A program made the position numbers and the translations under genes. From Pseudocercospora fijiensis CIRAD86 (lineage: Eukaryota > Ascomycota > Dothideomycetes > Mycosphaerellales > Mycosphaerellaceae), in contig NW_006921532.1 of assembly GCF_000340215.1 (NCBI RefSeq), forward strand, positions 10,329,764-10,393,763: 64,000 nt of DNA, written 5' to 3'. The notes below the pieces were generated by a model, which saw only the letters and a list, made by a program, of their open reading frames with translations, did no database searches and was not told where the DNA came from. The first letter of the stretch is position 1; each line of letters opens with the position of its first letter. This document shows, in pieces, positions 1-10,724 of this stretch.

Positions 1-2645
1 GTAGCAAAGGTGCATTTAGAAGGCTTGCAATATAGGCTATAGGCCTGCAGGCGGTCGAGCACCTTACGCACTATAGCCTAGTGCTCTGCAATGTTAGGTA
101 AATGGGTATAGACTAGGATATTATCTAGGTAAACTATACAGAGATAGTCTAATAGGCCCGAAAGGGCCCGATTGATATAGGACTAGAATATTGTAGGGGC
201 GTTTGCTAGCCTAAATGGCATAACTAAGTACTCGAAATAGCTATAGCGAGTGCGAAAGGCTGTCTTCTATTCATCGCCCTTACGAATACGAATGCGGTAA
301 TAGGCGTCCTTAATGTCTAATGTAGTATAGTAGTAGGCACCGGAAAGGCGATCGAGGGTCTTATTAATAAGAGGGAGTAGACAGCGATCTTTAATAGTAA
401 TAGCATTAAGCCTACGATAATCGATATAGAGGCGCAGGCTACTATCCTTCTTTAGTACGAATAGGATAGGTGCACCGGCAGGGCTATTACTATACCGAAT
501 GCGACTATTGGCTAGGTTTTCCTCTAGGTACTTACGCAATACAGCAAGCTCTCGTTTACTAAGGTTGTAGAGGGGGCCAAAAGGAACCTCTTTGCCCTCT
601 ATAATATCAATCTTATAATCTGTCTCCTTAAATATAGGCAATGTCGATGCTAAGTAGTGTTTAAACATATTAATATAGGTCTCTCGGATGGGCTCTAGTA
701 TGCGAGCAAGCTAATTAGGATCATTAGGGGGCATAGGTTCATCGTTATTACTACCGAGCAAGTCGGTCGGCAGTCGGATTAGCTAGGGTCAGATTACTAA
801 TAAATAGGACCCTAATATCGTTAGGGCACTCGCTAACATCAATATGTTCAATGTCCTCTTTCCTAGCGATTCTAAATCGCTACTATTAGCTGCCTAGGTC
901 TATAACTATAGCATAGTACTTAAGAATAGGGTTGCTAATAACAATATCGGATAGGAGGCTGTCTATGTCTACCGCGTAGGCAGTAAAGTTTAGTAGGCGT
1001 TCATTTCCGAGGTCGTCTTTTAGAACTATAGGAATATAGTAGGCTCTATAGGTTAAGTGCCGAGCGTTATTAAACCAAGCAAGGGTTAGTAGGTTAGTCT
1101 TCGGTAGTTGTCGAAGGTCTAATTGCTTAGCTAGGTAATAGCTAATAAGGGCGCTAACTGAATTTCCGGGGTCTAGTATAACCTTTGCCTTATAGTTAGT
1201 GTCGGGCCTAGATATAAGACAGGTACGTATAATAGCTGGTACAATGTCGATAGTCTTACGCCGTACGAGGCTAACAGTTAGTGCGGCGCTTACTCTTTTT
1301 TCGAAGGTTGGCCTATAGGGGTAGCGTTAGCTGCTAAAAGGTACTTTCGGTACTTAGCGGTAGTACGGTCGACTCGGGCCTAATCCCTAGGTTTGTCGTA
1401 TTAGCCTAGCAGATAGCTAGTGCTATCGCAATTGAAGCACTTCAATCCAGTTAGTAGACTGCCGTAGCTGTTATTGTTAGTTAAGCGGTTAGCGTTATAA
1501 GGATACGAGCCCCTTCTACGGCCCCTATCGCGGCCTCCTCTATATAGCCGGCGGCTACGGCCTCTTCTACGGTTATTGTTACTATTCCTATTATTAGTAT
1601 TATTGTTATAGTAGGAACCTTAGTTTCCTCCGCGGCTACTACAATTGCCGCGGTTGGTACTAGCTAGTCGGATCCTCGATTCTAGTCGTTATTAGAGCTA
1701 AATAGCCCGTTCGGCTGTTTCTACTTCGACTATGAATTAAATGCGTGTTAGGTTGGCCTGTTCGAATACACGACGGCGGTCCAATTTAAGGACCAATTCC
1801 TATCGCAATTTAGGGCGTATTTCGGAAATCTAGATAGAGTCGGTCTTGGCTAGCAAATCGTCCTTAAGGGTCTTTAAATAGGCCTTAAATAAGCGAGCCG
1901 ATTAATCAGTCTTTTGTTTGGCTCGAAGGTATTAGTCCTAAGCGTATTATTGCCTTAGTATAGGGTTTCTAAGGGTGTCTAATATAATGGTCTTATAGTC
2001 TTGCTACTAAACAGCGGTCTAATTAGTAAGGGAGTCGAAATGGTTATCCTAGGTACGTTTTAGGTCTCTATTAATGTATTGCATAGCATAGACGACTAGC
2101 GAATAGTCGTCTAGCAGGGCCCTTAGTGCATTCCGCTAGTTCAATTTACAATCACGTATATAATTATTATACTGCTTGCGGCTAGAGCTATCAAATACGG
2201 TATAGTCTTTAAGCTTAGCGTCCTTCTTTTAAATAGAAGGTACTGCTACTGGCTCTAATCTAGCAGTGGTTGTTAGGGCTTCCTATAGGCGGCGAATCTC
2301 GAGGAGATTATCCTTTAGCTATTGTTTTTAACGTAGGGTAGTAAGCCTGTTTTAGGTAGCTTCTTAGAGTCTCCCTACTAGTTAGGGGCTAAAGGCTGGT
2401 TAGCTATATCGACGGTTAACAATATTGTTAAGAATGTCGTCGATAGGCAATTCTAGGTCGTCACCTAGAACTATAGGTTCTTCGGTAGGCCTAGTAGTAG
2501 GCTCTTTAGCAGGTACCTTAGCAGGTGCTTTAGTAGGCACTTTAGTAGGTACTATGCTACTAGTATTGTTATTGCTAGCGCTGCTAGCGGCAGCACGGTT
2601 GTTGTTGCTTCGTGATAAGCCGGCTATTGTAATAGGGGGTAACAC
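1..2645 (-). pseudogene. gag-pol remnant of copy E (gag, protease, start of RT)
   Basis: The gag N-terminus (2400-2645) has a Pro-Thr-Lys-rich stretch of short imperfect repeats (PTKVPTKAPAKVPAKEPT) and ends near ELPIDDILNNIVNRRYS. A CCHC zinc knuckle lies around 1385-1450 as CFNCDSTS followed by Y where the family has H, and the last Cys is also Tyr. A protease-like segment around 1100-1250 carries the LDPGNSVSALIS motif. The RT finger region is open from 668 to 267 (IDYRRLNAITIKDR, LDIKDAYYRIRI). The catalytic box at 120-131 reads YLDN, not YLDD. Stops interrupt most of the rest. Confidence 0.85.
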
Positions 2646-2902
2646 TAATAATGTATTATTAGCCCCTAAGATGCGGATGTAGCGGAATTAGTAAATATCG
2701 GTCTAGTGTGCTTGACTTAGTATAATAGGCCGTATAGAAGGCCTTGCTTAATAATTAGTACGGTTGTTTTAGTAGAATGGTACGTATAGGTCCCGTTCTT
2801 CGGGCGTAATATAGTTAAATCGATAGTTTTCGTAGCTATACCGCTAAAAGCTTAAAATAAGGACTATCTAGCTACTGCCCTTAAAGGGTAGATCGAATAC
2901 TA

Positions 2903-3099
2903 TATAAGAAGGGTTATATCAGCAGGTAGATAGGGTAGTAGTAGGTACAAGTAGTATTCGATAAGGAGCTAGGAGGAGAGGGAGGAAGGTAGGAGAGTTA
3001 GCCTAACGCTAAGCGCTAAGCCCTGCCTAAGGCACTAAGACCCTAGCTTTACTCGGCCTAGTCACATGCCAATCACGTGTAGCCTCTTTGGCCCTAACA
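2903..3099 (-). repeat. 5' LTR of copy E (197 bp)
   Basis: On the element strand it begins TGTTAGGGCC and ends CTTATA, where the ancestral CA end has probably become TA by RIP. It matches both LTRs of copy A in length and sequence. The adjoining internal sequence reads TAGTATTCGATC, which may be a primer-binding site whose initial TGG became TAG. Confidence 0.88.
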
Positions 3100-3109
3100 G
3101 CTAGCCTTC

Positions 3110-3850
3110 GAGGACTGCTTTAAATACGGTATAAGTAAGATAAACTAGCGGATTAAGGCATAGTAGCGTTAGTAAGCACCTACACTAAATAGCTAGAGGG
3201 GCTATTTCTACGAGTTACTACGCGAGTTACTACACGATGCTAAACTACTAGCGGATCGGATTGCCTTCCTTGCAATCTATATACTAATTATACGTTATAA
3301 AGTCCTCGAATTTGTTTACCTCTAGAATAGCTATCGTATCCGGAAGTAGGCTAATCGACTATACGTTATACTAGGTATTCCGCATATTCTATACTATTAT
3401 CTAGAGCTTAGCGGGCATTCTTATTAAGGTATTCCTATACCTAACGGCGCACTTAATAATATAGAGCAAGACCTTTAAGGATTCGGTATATATTAGATTC
3501 TATAGTATAGACTCGCTATAGACTCGCTAATAGACTCGCTAATTCCTAGATCTTAAAGCCTACCTACCCGAGGCTACGCTTTCTTAGTATAAGATAGCAT
3601 TGTAGATTTATAGCTTCTCGTATCTAGTAAGTAGTAGCGAGAATAGCGATAATGTAGAGCGCCTTTACCGCTCTGCCTACTTGCTTCTTCGAGGGCTAGC
3701 TAGGGAGTATATAGCTATAGGGTTAGAGCCGGAACTAATAGAGTTAGATAAGCTATTAGTAGCACGTAGTTAGTTAGCGGCGGCTCGGAATTAGAAAGCT
3801 AGGTTAATTAAGTTTGCAAATAATGTATACTAATCTCCGATCTACGAGCC
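3110..3850 (+). pseudogene. RIP-degraded ORF of unknown function, first plus-strand frame
   Basis: One frame reads through 3110-3480 with protein-like stretches such as YFYELLRELLHDAKLLADR and LGIPHILYYYLELSGHS, interrupted only by TAG/TAA. Around 3605-3845 another well-formed stretch includes ENSDNVERLYRSAYLLLRGL and LEPELIELDKLLVARS. A frame change lies between them near 3500-3600, where a short direct repeat of 'gactcgctaata' type occurs. No start codon can be assigned because copy E abuts the 5' side. I do not recognise the family. Confidence 0.45.
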
Positions 3851-3942
3851 GGCCGCGAGTATATAGCGAGTCGCTTTTTCTAGTTCGATTTTATCTATAA
3901 CCTTCTTAAACCTCTACTATTTCTACCTCTATTTATCTAATA

Positions 3943-5160
3943 ATGCCTACTAATTAGGGCACCTATTGCACTAAATTAGGCGTCGACTATGCAAAGATAT
4001 ATAGTAAATACCGATACTGTTTACAATGCGGCCTTCTTAATCCCGATCTACTAAGCGAGCAATTTGTTCGCGAGCAATTAGTAGCCGCCGCTACGAGTAG
4101 CTCCGCGAGTACGGTACGAGGCTTTAATACGTTCCCCTCTATACCTAAGGCGGCTAATGCTATACGCAATGCTGCTAGTTAGTTTTACAAGCTAACAACT
4201 CGAATACTAAATGCTAGATCTCGGAGCCTCTCGCAACGTCTACTAATACCTGCTTTAGCTTTAGCTTTAGCTTTATTAGACCTTAAAGCATAGGCATACT
4301 ATTACCGCTATTTGATCTATACTTAGTATATAGAAGTTAAGCTTACGAGTACAACTAAGACATAGTTCTATAGTAAACCTAACCTATATACTACTATTAC
4401 GGATGCCTAGTCTAACTAAGAATTCCTCGAAGCCGAGATAACGTTTATAGACTAGATTGTCGACCGGATTGACGCCTACGAGCTACTAGATAGTAGTATC
4501 GATCGGACCTAGGACTATTATAACTACTTCCTCTATACAGACTTTAATAAAGCAACTAATTAACTAAAGAAGCTAGCAAGCAAGGCGCTTCGATTACTTA
4601 GATAGGCTTTAATAGTCTATAAACTAGTAACAAAGTTATTATTAGTCTACGAGATTAAGCTCTATATCTAGACTAAGTAGGAGAAGTAGTAATAACAAAA
4701 GCGGAAACATCGGTTAAGTACTATTACTACGAGTACTAGTGCGAGTAATATAGCGAGTTAGCAAAAGGTAGTTAATAGCATTGAGATTAAGAAAGAAAAG
4801 CTATAGACTAAGAAGGTTATCGATACGAATTAGCCGCCTAAGATAATTAACTTAAGCGGCGATACTACCGCGAGTATACCGCAAGGTACGCCTACTCCGA
4901 AAGGGTCGCGCGAATCGAAGGATTAGTAACCTACTAATAGATAGGCTGCTAATAGCGGTAGACAGGCTAATAGCGGTAGATAGGCTAATAGCGGTAGAAA
5001 GGCTAATAGCGGTAGACAGGCTAATAGCGGCGGAGAGGCTAATAGCGGCGGAGAGGCTAAGAAGACAAAGCGCAGTTAACGACTAAAGAAGAAGAGATAG
5101 AATAGCAGACTCGTAGTAGACTCGCTATAAACTCGCTCCTTAAATATTATCTACTAGTAG
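3943..5160 (+). pseudogene. RIP-degraded protein with Cys pairs and a hexapeptide repeat
   Basis: A single frame runs from an ATG at 3943 (MPTN then stop) for about 400 codons, broken only by TAG/TAA. Near the N-terminus are cysteines in the form GTYC followed 16-19 residues later by CLQC, suggesting a small zinc-binding motif. The middle is helical and rich in Lys/Gln (for example NQLKKLASKALRLLR when the stop is read as Gln). The C-terminal part is Ser/Thr/Pro-rich and contains six ANSGRQ-like repeats at 4948-5055 followed by the basic AKKTKRS. The run TAG-TAA-TAA before KRKHR looks like a former Gln tract. Function unknown. Confidence 0.5.
4948..5055 (+). repeat. 18-bp minisatellite, six units, in frame
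   Basis: There are six contiguous 18-bp units of the form gctaatagcggtagacag. The last two differ as gctaatagcggcggagag. In the surrounding frame each unit encodes ANSGRQ, or ANSGGE in the last two. The unit length keeps the frame. Confidence 0.93.
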
Positions 5161-5239
5161 CTCGCGATCGCTATTTAGCTATAGCTCCTTCTATATCGTA
5201 TATATATCCTTAGACTTAATAATGGCCTTATTCTTAAGC

Positions 5240-5952
5240 TATTTGAACTACGAGAGGCAATATCCTTCTAACTTATCGAACCTAGCTTCTAATACCTTAA
5301 TCTTTGCCTCTAGTTTAGTATTCTTTGCCTCTACGGCCTCGACTCGCGCCTATATCGCGGCTAGCTCGCTATTTCTATCGTCTTCTTTAACCTCTTCTAT
5401 ACTAGCCGTATAGCTAGACTTGCCCTTGCACTTATAATAAGCGTAGATACGCTCGCCCTTAGTATTAAGTATACGATACTTAAAGTTATTAGAGCGTATA
5501 TAGTAGTAGCATAGCGCTAGTATAAGCTTGCTAGAGTCCGTTTCTATAATAATTCTAGTAGCCTTATATTTCCGTAGTCTGTTTAATACCGCCTTCTTCT
5601 TATCCGGTATCGCTATCTAATCGAGTAGCTCTTGCTATATCTATACGCTATAGTACTAGAAATCGTAGGTATTTATAGTCGTAGGGCGTCGAAGTCTAGA
5701 GCGAGTTAGTAGCGAGTCTATAGCGATACGCCTCGCGACTTACGATAAATATTCTCCTCCTTCTACTAGTAAGTACGCTGCTAAAGCTAAAGCTAAAGCT
5801 AAAGCTAAAGCTAAAGCTAATGCTGAAGCTAATGCTACTAAAGCTACGCTAAGAATAAGGTCGCGCGGAATACTAGTTATAGCGGCTGCTACTATCGCTG
5901 TCGCTATCGGTATCGGTATCGGTATCGATAGAAGAAGAACATTACGAGGCAA
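5240..5952 (-). pseudogene. RIP-degraded coiled-coil protein on the minus strand
   Basis: Read from 5952 leftwards, the frame opens with MPRNVLLLS and a Leu/Ala repeat created by a hexanucleotide tract, then meets stops near 5740. After a frame change it continues (about 5670-5240) as a long protein-like stretch with TAG/TAA only, including KATRIIIETDSSKLILALC and YRILNTKGERIYAYYKC. The end is heptad-like (ARVEAVEAKNTKLEAKIKVL), indicating a coiled coil. It converges on the plus-strand ORF ending at about 5160. Family not recognised. Confidence 0.45.
5776..5822. repeat. Hexanucleotide microsatellite (GCTAAA)n
   Basis: About seven near-perfect copies of gctaaa occur here. On the minus strand the tract encodes alternating Leu-Ala. 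A shorter tract of the complementary motif (gctttagctttagcttta) lies at about 4255-4276 in the converging frame. Confidence 0.9.
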
Positions 5953-5955
5953 GGC

Positions 5956-6207
5956 GCGGAAGTGTAGCGAGTCTGAGTAAGGTTTGTCGCGACAATAGGC
6001 ATAGTAAGGTTAGTGAGGAAGGTACAGGAAGAATAGGAAGCGACAATAGGCTCAAGTGAAGCTATTGAGCCTCTGGTATGTATGGAGCTCCGTCTCAGGG
6101 TCCGTTTCGCTCAGTCGCGTCTTCACTTTGGACAGGAGAGAATACGGTAGCATCAAATGACACCTGTCTGCAACATCACCCTCTCCTTACCTCTACGCTG
6201 AGCAAAG
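5956..6207. other. RIP-to-gene boundary and DPM2 upstream region
   Basis: Base composition switches from RIP-like to normal at about 5950-6050. An 8-bp perfect inverted repeat (AGGCTCAA at 6048-6055, TTGAGCCT at 6065-6072, 9-nt loop) lies about 140 bp before the DPM2 start. No other recognisable promoter element was seen. Confidence 0.6.
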
Positions 6208-6630
6208 ATGGCCGCCAACACTTTGGTACGCGCAAATGACTTCGCTTGGAATTGCTAATTGGCACGTATAGCAGGATGCTGACTTCTTCACAGCTCGATC
6301 GCCTAGTCGGACTCGCAATGCTCATTCTCGCTTCAACCGTTTTCCTTTACTACACCATCTGGACACTTTTGATGGTAATATGCGCACGAAGAACACTCGC
6401 AAATATCACGTGCCATGCTGAGACTATGTTTGCTACAGCCATTCGTCGACGACTCGCATCCCGTTCAAGCGCTCTTTCCCCCACGAGTCTGGGCCATTCG
6501 CATCCCGGTGATTCTTCTACTTGTAGGTGGCGCAGTAGTCGGAAGTTTCCTCAGCGTAGTCATGATCAGGAGCAACAGGAAGAAGGCACTCAAGGCGAAG
6601 CAGAAGGCAGCAGCAGCCAAGAGCAAATAG
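6208..6630 (+). CDS. DPM2: Dolichol-phosphate mannose synthase regulatory subunit DPM2
   Basis: DPM2 is a small ER membrane protein that stabilises the catalytic subunit of dolichol-phosphate-mannose synthase, which makes the mannosyl donor for N-glycans, O-mannosylation and GPI anchors. I infer three exons: 6208-6225 (MAANTL), 6294-6374 and 6439-6630, with introns 6226-6293 and 6375-6438. The first acceptor follows a good branch site (CTGAC). The 96-residue product starts almost directly with the family's LDRLVGLAMLI motif. It has two membrane segments (about 8-31 and 52-74), a luminal/loop PFVDDSHPVQALFPPR and a Lys/Ala-rich tail ending AKSK. Length fits the family (about 80-100). If exon 1 is wrong, translation could begin at the ATG at 6276 (MLTSSQLDRL). 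Confidence 0.9.
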
Positions 6631-6957
6631 AGTCCCAGTTTCATGACGAAGAAAGGAGTTGGAATTTGGAATGACACATGCTCTGCTGCGACCAGAGGGA
6701 CATACAGTCTGTATACAGATGTTACCGATGATAGCAGAACATGTTCACTGCGTCGCGCAGTTCTCACCCAGTACCAGGCCCTGAGCTCCGTCCATTGCAG
6801 CATTCTCGCCCCTCTCCGCGCGATGCTGTCGAATCATTTCTGCCAGGTGTGCAAGTGTTGCGCGCTGTGAGCTTCTGGTCAGCGCCTTCATCTTCGCAGG
6901 GCTTTTGCTAGGATAGTCGATCTGTCTCAACGCTCGTCTACAGCCGACGAGCGCTGC

Positions 6958-9900
6958 TCATTCGAACGTCGGGACGATGCCAACATTTCCCAGCTGTCCG
7001 AACAACAACTGGAGGAGCTGTGCGTGAGGAAGCTGCAGAACTGTGAGACTCGACTCGGAATGATACCCGACCTAATTATCGTGGCACCGAAAAATGGGAA
7101 ATGTTAGAACTTACTGTAATGACCGCTTCTTGATTCCCTCCCTCACGCTCCATGTTGTTGCTTTGCATGATCCGATACGCATCGTGCATCCGCTTCCGAC
7201 TATTAAGCCCATTCGGAGCCACGTAATCGTCATCGTCGTCAATCTCGCGCTGACGCTCGGCAGGAAGAGCAGGCTCTGAAGTTGTCTCGCCGTTGCTCGC
7301 TCGATGCCGCTGTGTTCGGTGTCCAATACGCATCGGCCACGCAATTGAACTGAAAGACGAGGCGTCATGCGCTGAAATGCCTTGGCCAAGACGTGCGACC
7401 TGGCGTGCCCGAGCATCTGGGGAGAAAATCTTGATGGTATGGTCGATGCCACTGACTGCAAGCATAGTCTCGTATGGGTGGCCCTGAATCACGTTGACGA
7501 CTTCACCATCGCCTTCTAGGACATTGACAAGCTCCGAAGTCTTGCGGTCCCAGATGAAGAAGTTGCCATCGTCACTTCCGGAGACCACGAAGTCGTCATC
7601 GGGGCCCCAATAGTTGACATCTTTAACAGTTCGCACGTTGCAATGGCCACGATACCTGCGTATAGGCTTTGAGCAGGGGACATCTGGTTCCACACTTGGT
7701 CGCAGTCGTCTCCTTTCAAATGCCGTTCGGTAGATGTAGCGCGGTGCACCCAAGTTGGGCACGCCGTCTTCCTCGTCTGGTTCTGAGCTTGATTCAGGGT
7801 CAATCTCTTCGCTTTCGTCGTCATCATCGTCGTCATAATCATCATCTTCTTCTTCATCATCGTCTTCTTCTTCTGCATCTTCATCCTCGCCCTCCTCAGC
7901 AGCTTCGTCCCAATCTTCGAGGACGACGTCGACCTCTTCCCCATCATCTTCGTCCAGCTCGAAAGTCGCACGGGGAGTACTTCGCTCTCGCCGCGCCTCT
8001 TGCGCAGCTGCTGTGATGTCTTCGGCGTTGGCACCATCGACCACCTGGCCATTTGGTGCGACGGTTTCGATCGCTCGCACCGCTGGTTCCTCTTCTCCTT
8101 CGTCATCGCTGGCGGTGTCGCGAAGAAGTTCCAGCCGTGCCTCTTCAGTAGTTACCTCGCGAACGACACGTCCGAGCCCACCAAACGCGCGGTCTACGTA
8201 AATGAAGTTGACACCCTCGCCCGCGTTCAGAAGTACGCCTCGCGCTACCCTCTGTGCCCAATACTTATGTGCTGTTTTGCGATCTTGTGCTTGGATTCGC
8301 CCTTCGCCATCATTGTCCGCTAGCACCGTTGCTGAAGACAGATCCGCAAATGGTATGCGAACGGCGGCGGCAAAAGCCAAGACAGCTTGCTTCTCGGTTT
8401 GGAATAGAGTTCTGTTCTCGCTCCTTTCAAACCGATTGGCCTCCACATCAACAATGCGCTGATCAGATGCCAGCTGGAGGAGATATGGTATGATGTCTTC
8501 ATCAAGTGCCTCTGGCGTCGCATCCGCTTCCGACACAGGTAGACGCGAGGCCGCTTTGCTTGATGATGGCATATCGCTGGGTCGTGTAAAGCCCTCGATC
8601 AATTGGCCAACACCAGAATCCAACCAAAGAAGTATTGCCTTGAGAAAATCATAGCAGAAGTGTTCCCGAGTCGGGAACTCCAAATCATTACGCCTCACCT
8701 CAATTTTTGTAAATTGTGCGATCATCGGATTTACTCCAGAGACTGAACGCAGCTTGCCACCAAGAACACGAGCAAGCGTGCCTGATGCCTGCACAAAACG
8801 TCGACTGCTTTCCCGTCTGCGTCGCAGGGTCTGTTGCAGGTACACTTGCTCAGGCTCCGGCTCCATAGGGTATCGCCAGTTTGTCATGATCTCGTCCATG
8901 TCGAGCAGCGTCGCACCACATATTCCAAGGGCTTCAGAAAATGGTGCAACGGAGCCTGCTTCCGGTGAGCTGAAAAGTTTCGATCGAATGTTGACTGTCT
9001 GTTTTGCGATCTTCTGAGCGGACCTCTGGAGCTCGGTCAGAGGGGTGTACTGGTTGATATGATTCGGTAGCGGTATCTCTTCGCTCTGGCCATTCTGATA
9101 TCTTATTCGCAGGGCAGAATCTGTAGGGTCTGCAGAGGCATTCTCTGTACGCGGACGCGTGGACGCGGTGGCTTCTTTAGCCAGTGACGCATCACTACCT
9201 TCGACCTTACGCTTTCGCTTGCGATCTCTGCCTTCCTTCGACTTTCGCTCACGTAGTGGACTGATGCCTTCAAGATCAGGAACTTCGGAGTCGCGGACGA
9301 GGTCGAATGAATATATGTGATCTCCACTCCAGCTTACAATCATTTCATCAGGACGTGCATCGCTGATCTTGATTGCAGTGATGTGGCCATTATCCGCGCG
9401 CTTCATTCGCTTCTGACCTTGAGGTGCGAACTTTCGAACACATTGAGTAGCCTGAATTCTCAGTGTCAGCATGTTGCCCTTTTTGTGCGTAGTAACGATA
9501 TAGATTTTCAGGGGCGTCAACTCGTGCGCGAAAGGCCTTCTCCCGCTAAGTCGAAGAGCACGCTTCGCGATTCACATACCTGTGCCATCAACTCCTGTTC
9601 TCCTGCTGACATCTGATCTATGGGTGACAATGGCCTTCCCATCTCTTGAAGCTTGTCTCGGCCCGTCATGCGACGATCGTGTAATAGAGCATGCAGATGA
9701 GCGCCTCCCAATGCTATGTAATGCGGCTGGCTGGCGGAGCACGAGATGGTGTTCAGATCAAGGCTATATCGTTTGTATGAGATAAGTGGAGGTGGTACTG
9801 GGTTCTCTGGCCCAAATCGTGAGTTCCGAGGCGGAGGATATGCAGAGCTTGGCTGGCGGGTATCGAACTGCCTCACCTCACCGTCCTCGCTGCAAGTCAA

Positions 9901-10509
9901 GAACAGATACGGACTTGACTCTGTGACGATCCTCTTTACTCGATCTCCATGCGACCTGTAGACTCTGGCGTTTGTGTCTCCATCGCTCAGATACCTCACG
10001 CCATTGTAGATAGTGTTTCGTCCTCTTCTTCGTCCCTCAGTTGCCAACGCCGATGCTCTTGATGCCGTGCCCGCTGCTCCTGCATACTCAATATCGAAGA
10101 CGCGCACTTCACCATCGCCGGCGGCTGTGACCAGTGTTCGGTCTTGCGAATGCGGCATGAACTTCACGCTGAAGATATTCTGTGTGTGGCCAGTGGCCAC
10201 GGTCGTGCTGAGCCTGAACTGCGCACTGCCATCCTCAGGCTGGTACGTGTGTATATTCAGATGCTGATCATCACTGCCAGATGCAAGCAGGTTGCCACTC
10301 TTTGACCACGCGAGCGCGTTCACGCATCCTGAGTGTCCGTCGAGCTCATTCACGATATCGAGATGGCTCACCAGGCGGCGGTCACTGTATAGCTTCCGAT
10401 AGCTTTTCGATCGTGCGCCCGGATCGTAGATCTCCCTGAGATGCAAATTGATGGCGAAGGAGTCCTTCATGCTGTCCACTGGTGTTGGCAGAGGAGCAGC
10501 AGGTGACAA
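6958..10509 (-). CDS. Large WD40 repeat protein, DCAF6/DCAF8-like
   Basis: Exon 1 is 10509-9580 and exon 2 runs from 9451 after a 128-bp intron (donor GTATGT, acceptor TTCAG). A perfect donor (GTAAGT at 7114) suggests a third exon at 7032-6958 giving a 24-residue tail (LPHAQLLQLLFGQLG...) and about 1113 residues. Without it exon 2 stops at 7076. The N-terminus has WD40 repeats (GHSGCVNALAWSKSGNLLAS; TGHTQNIFSVKF; HGDRVKRIV). The centre is long and low in structure with a strongly acidic Asp/Glu run (about residues 815-865). The C-terminus returns to WD40 repeats (VVSGSDDGNFFIWDRKT). Split blades with a disordered acidic insert are typical of DDB1-CUL4 substrate receptors of the DCAF6/DCAF8 group, so a ubiquitin-ligase adaptor role is inferred. 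The exact orthologue is uncertain. Confidence 0.85.
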
Positions 10510-10690
10510 GGCTGTCGATTCGAGATCAATTCAAGTTGAAGCTACCTCCTACACTCTCATGTCTCTCGGTCGGTGACTTAGTCTGGCGCTTGCGGATAGC
10601 TCAGCATCGAACGTAGCTGCAGCGGTGGCATAGCAATCTAGTGAGCTGTTACGATGCTGTACATGCGTGTCGATGGTGTCCAAGCTTGTC
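10510..10690. other. Upstream region of the WD40 gene
   Basis: About 180 bp of normal-composition sequence separates the WD40 start codon from the repeat block. No distinct TATA or CCAAT element is evident. RIP-type composition begins at about 10700. Confidence 0.5.
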
Positions 10691-10724
10691 ACCTCTGACT
10701 AGTGTTTATATAGCTCGAAGAGCT

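Larger units (their letters stand above)
1..3099 (-). mobile_element. Ty3/gypsy chromovirus copy E, truncated by window edge, RIP-degraded
   Basis: This is the 5' part of an LTR retrotransposon read on the minus strand: 5' LTR at the right, then gag, protease and the start of reverse transcriptase, leaving the window at base 1. It aligns by eye along its length with copies A (13810-20912), C and D. Its LTR is the 197-bp type shared with copy A. All coding parts contain TAG/TAA stops and CpA-to-TpA changes, so it is dead. It abuts the unclassified element at 3100 and probably inserted into or beside it; the other LTR and the target duplication lie outside the window. Confidence 0.9.
3100..5955. 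mobile_element. Unclassified RIP-degraded element or repeat with converging reading frames
   Basis: This stretch has the same RIP signature as the retrotransposons but no LTR, RT, integrase or known transposase motif that I recognise. It holds two plus-strand reading frames (about 3110-3850 and 3943-5160) and one minus-strand frame (5952 to about 5240) converging on them. Within each frame the codons stay protein-like for hundreds of bases and the stops are TAG/TAA. RIP implies the sequence was repeated in the genome. Its left edge is cut by copy E, and no terminal repeats were seen. It could be a DNA transposon, accessory cargo or a duplicated gene cluster. Confidence 0.55.

Noticed and set aside
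2425..2682. Plus-strand 85-codon Leu/Val/Gly-rich frame resembling a membrane protein
   Set aside because: It is the antisense of the Pro-Thr-Lys repeat of gag. The same shadow occurs in copies A, C and D.
5776..5822. (GCTAAA)n tract considered as interstitial telomere repeat
   Set aside because: The unit is not the usual fungal TTAGGG, and the tract lies inside a degenerate reading frame.
7669..8523. Several plus-strand open frames of 60-115 codons
   Set aside because: They lie antisense to the WD40 gene, whose acidic Asp/Glu codons create Arg/His/Leu-rich shadows. No domain or splice support.
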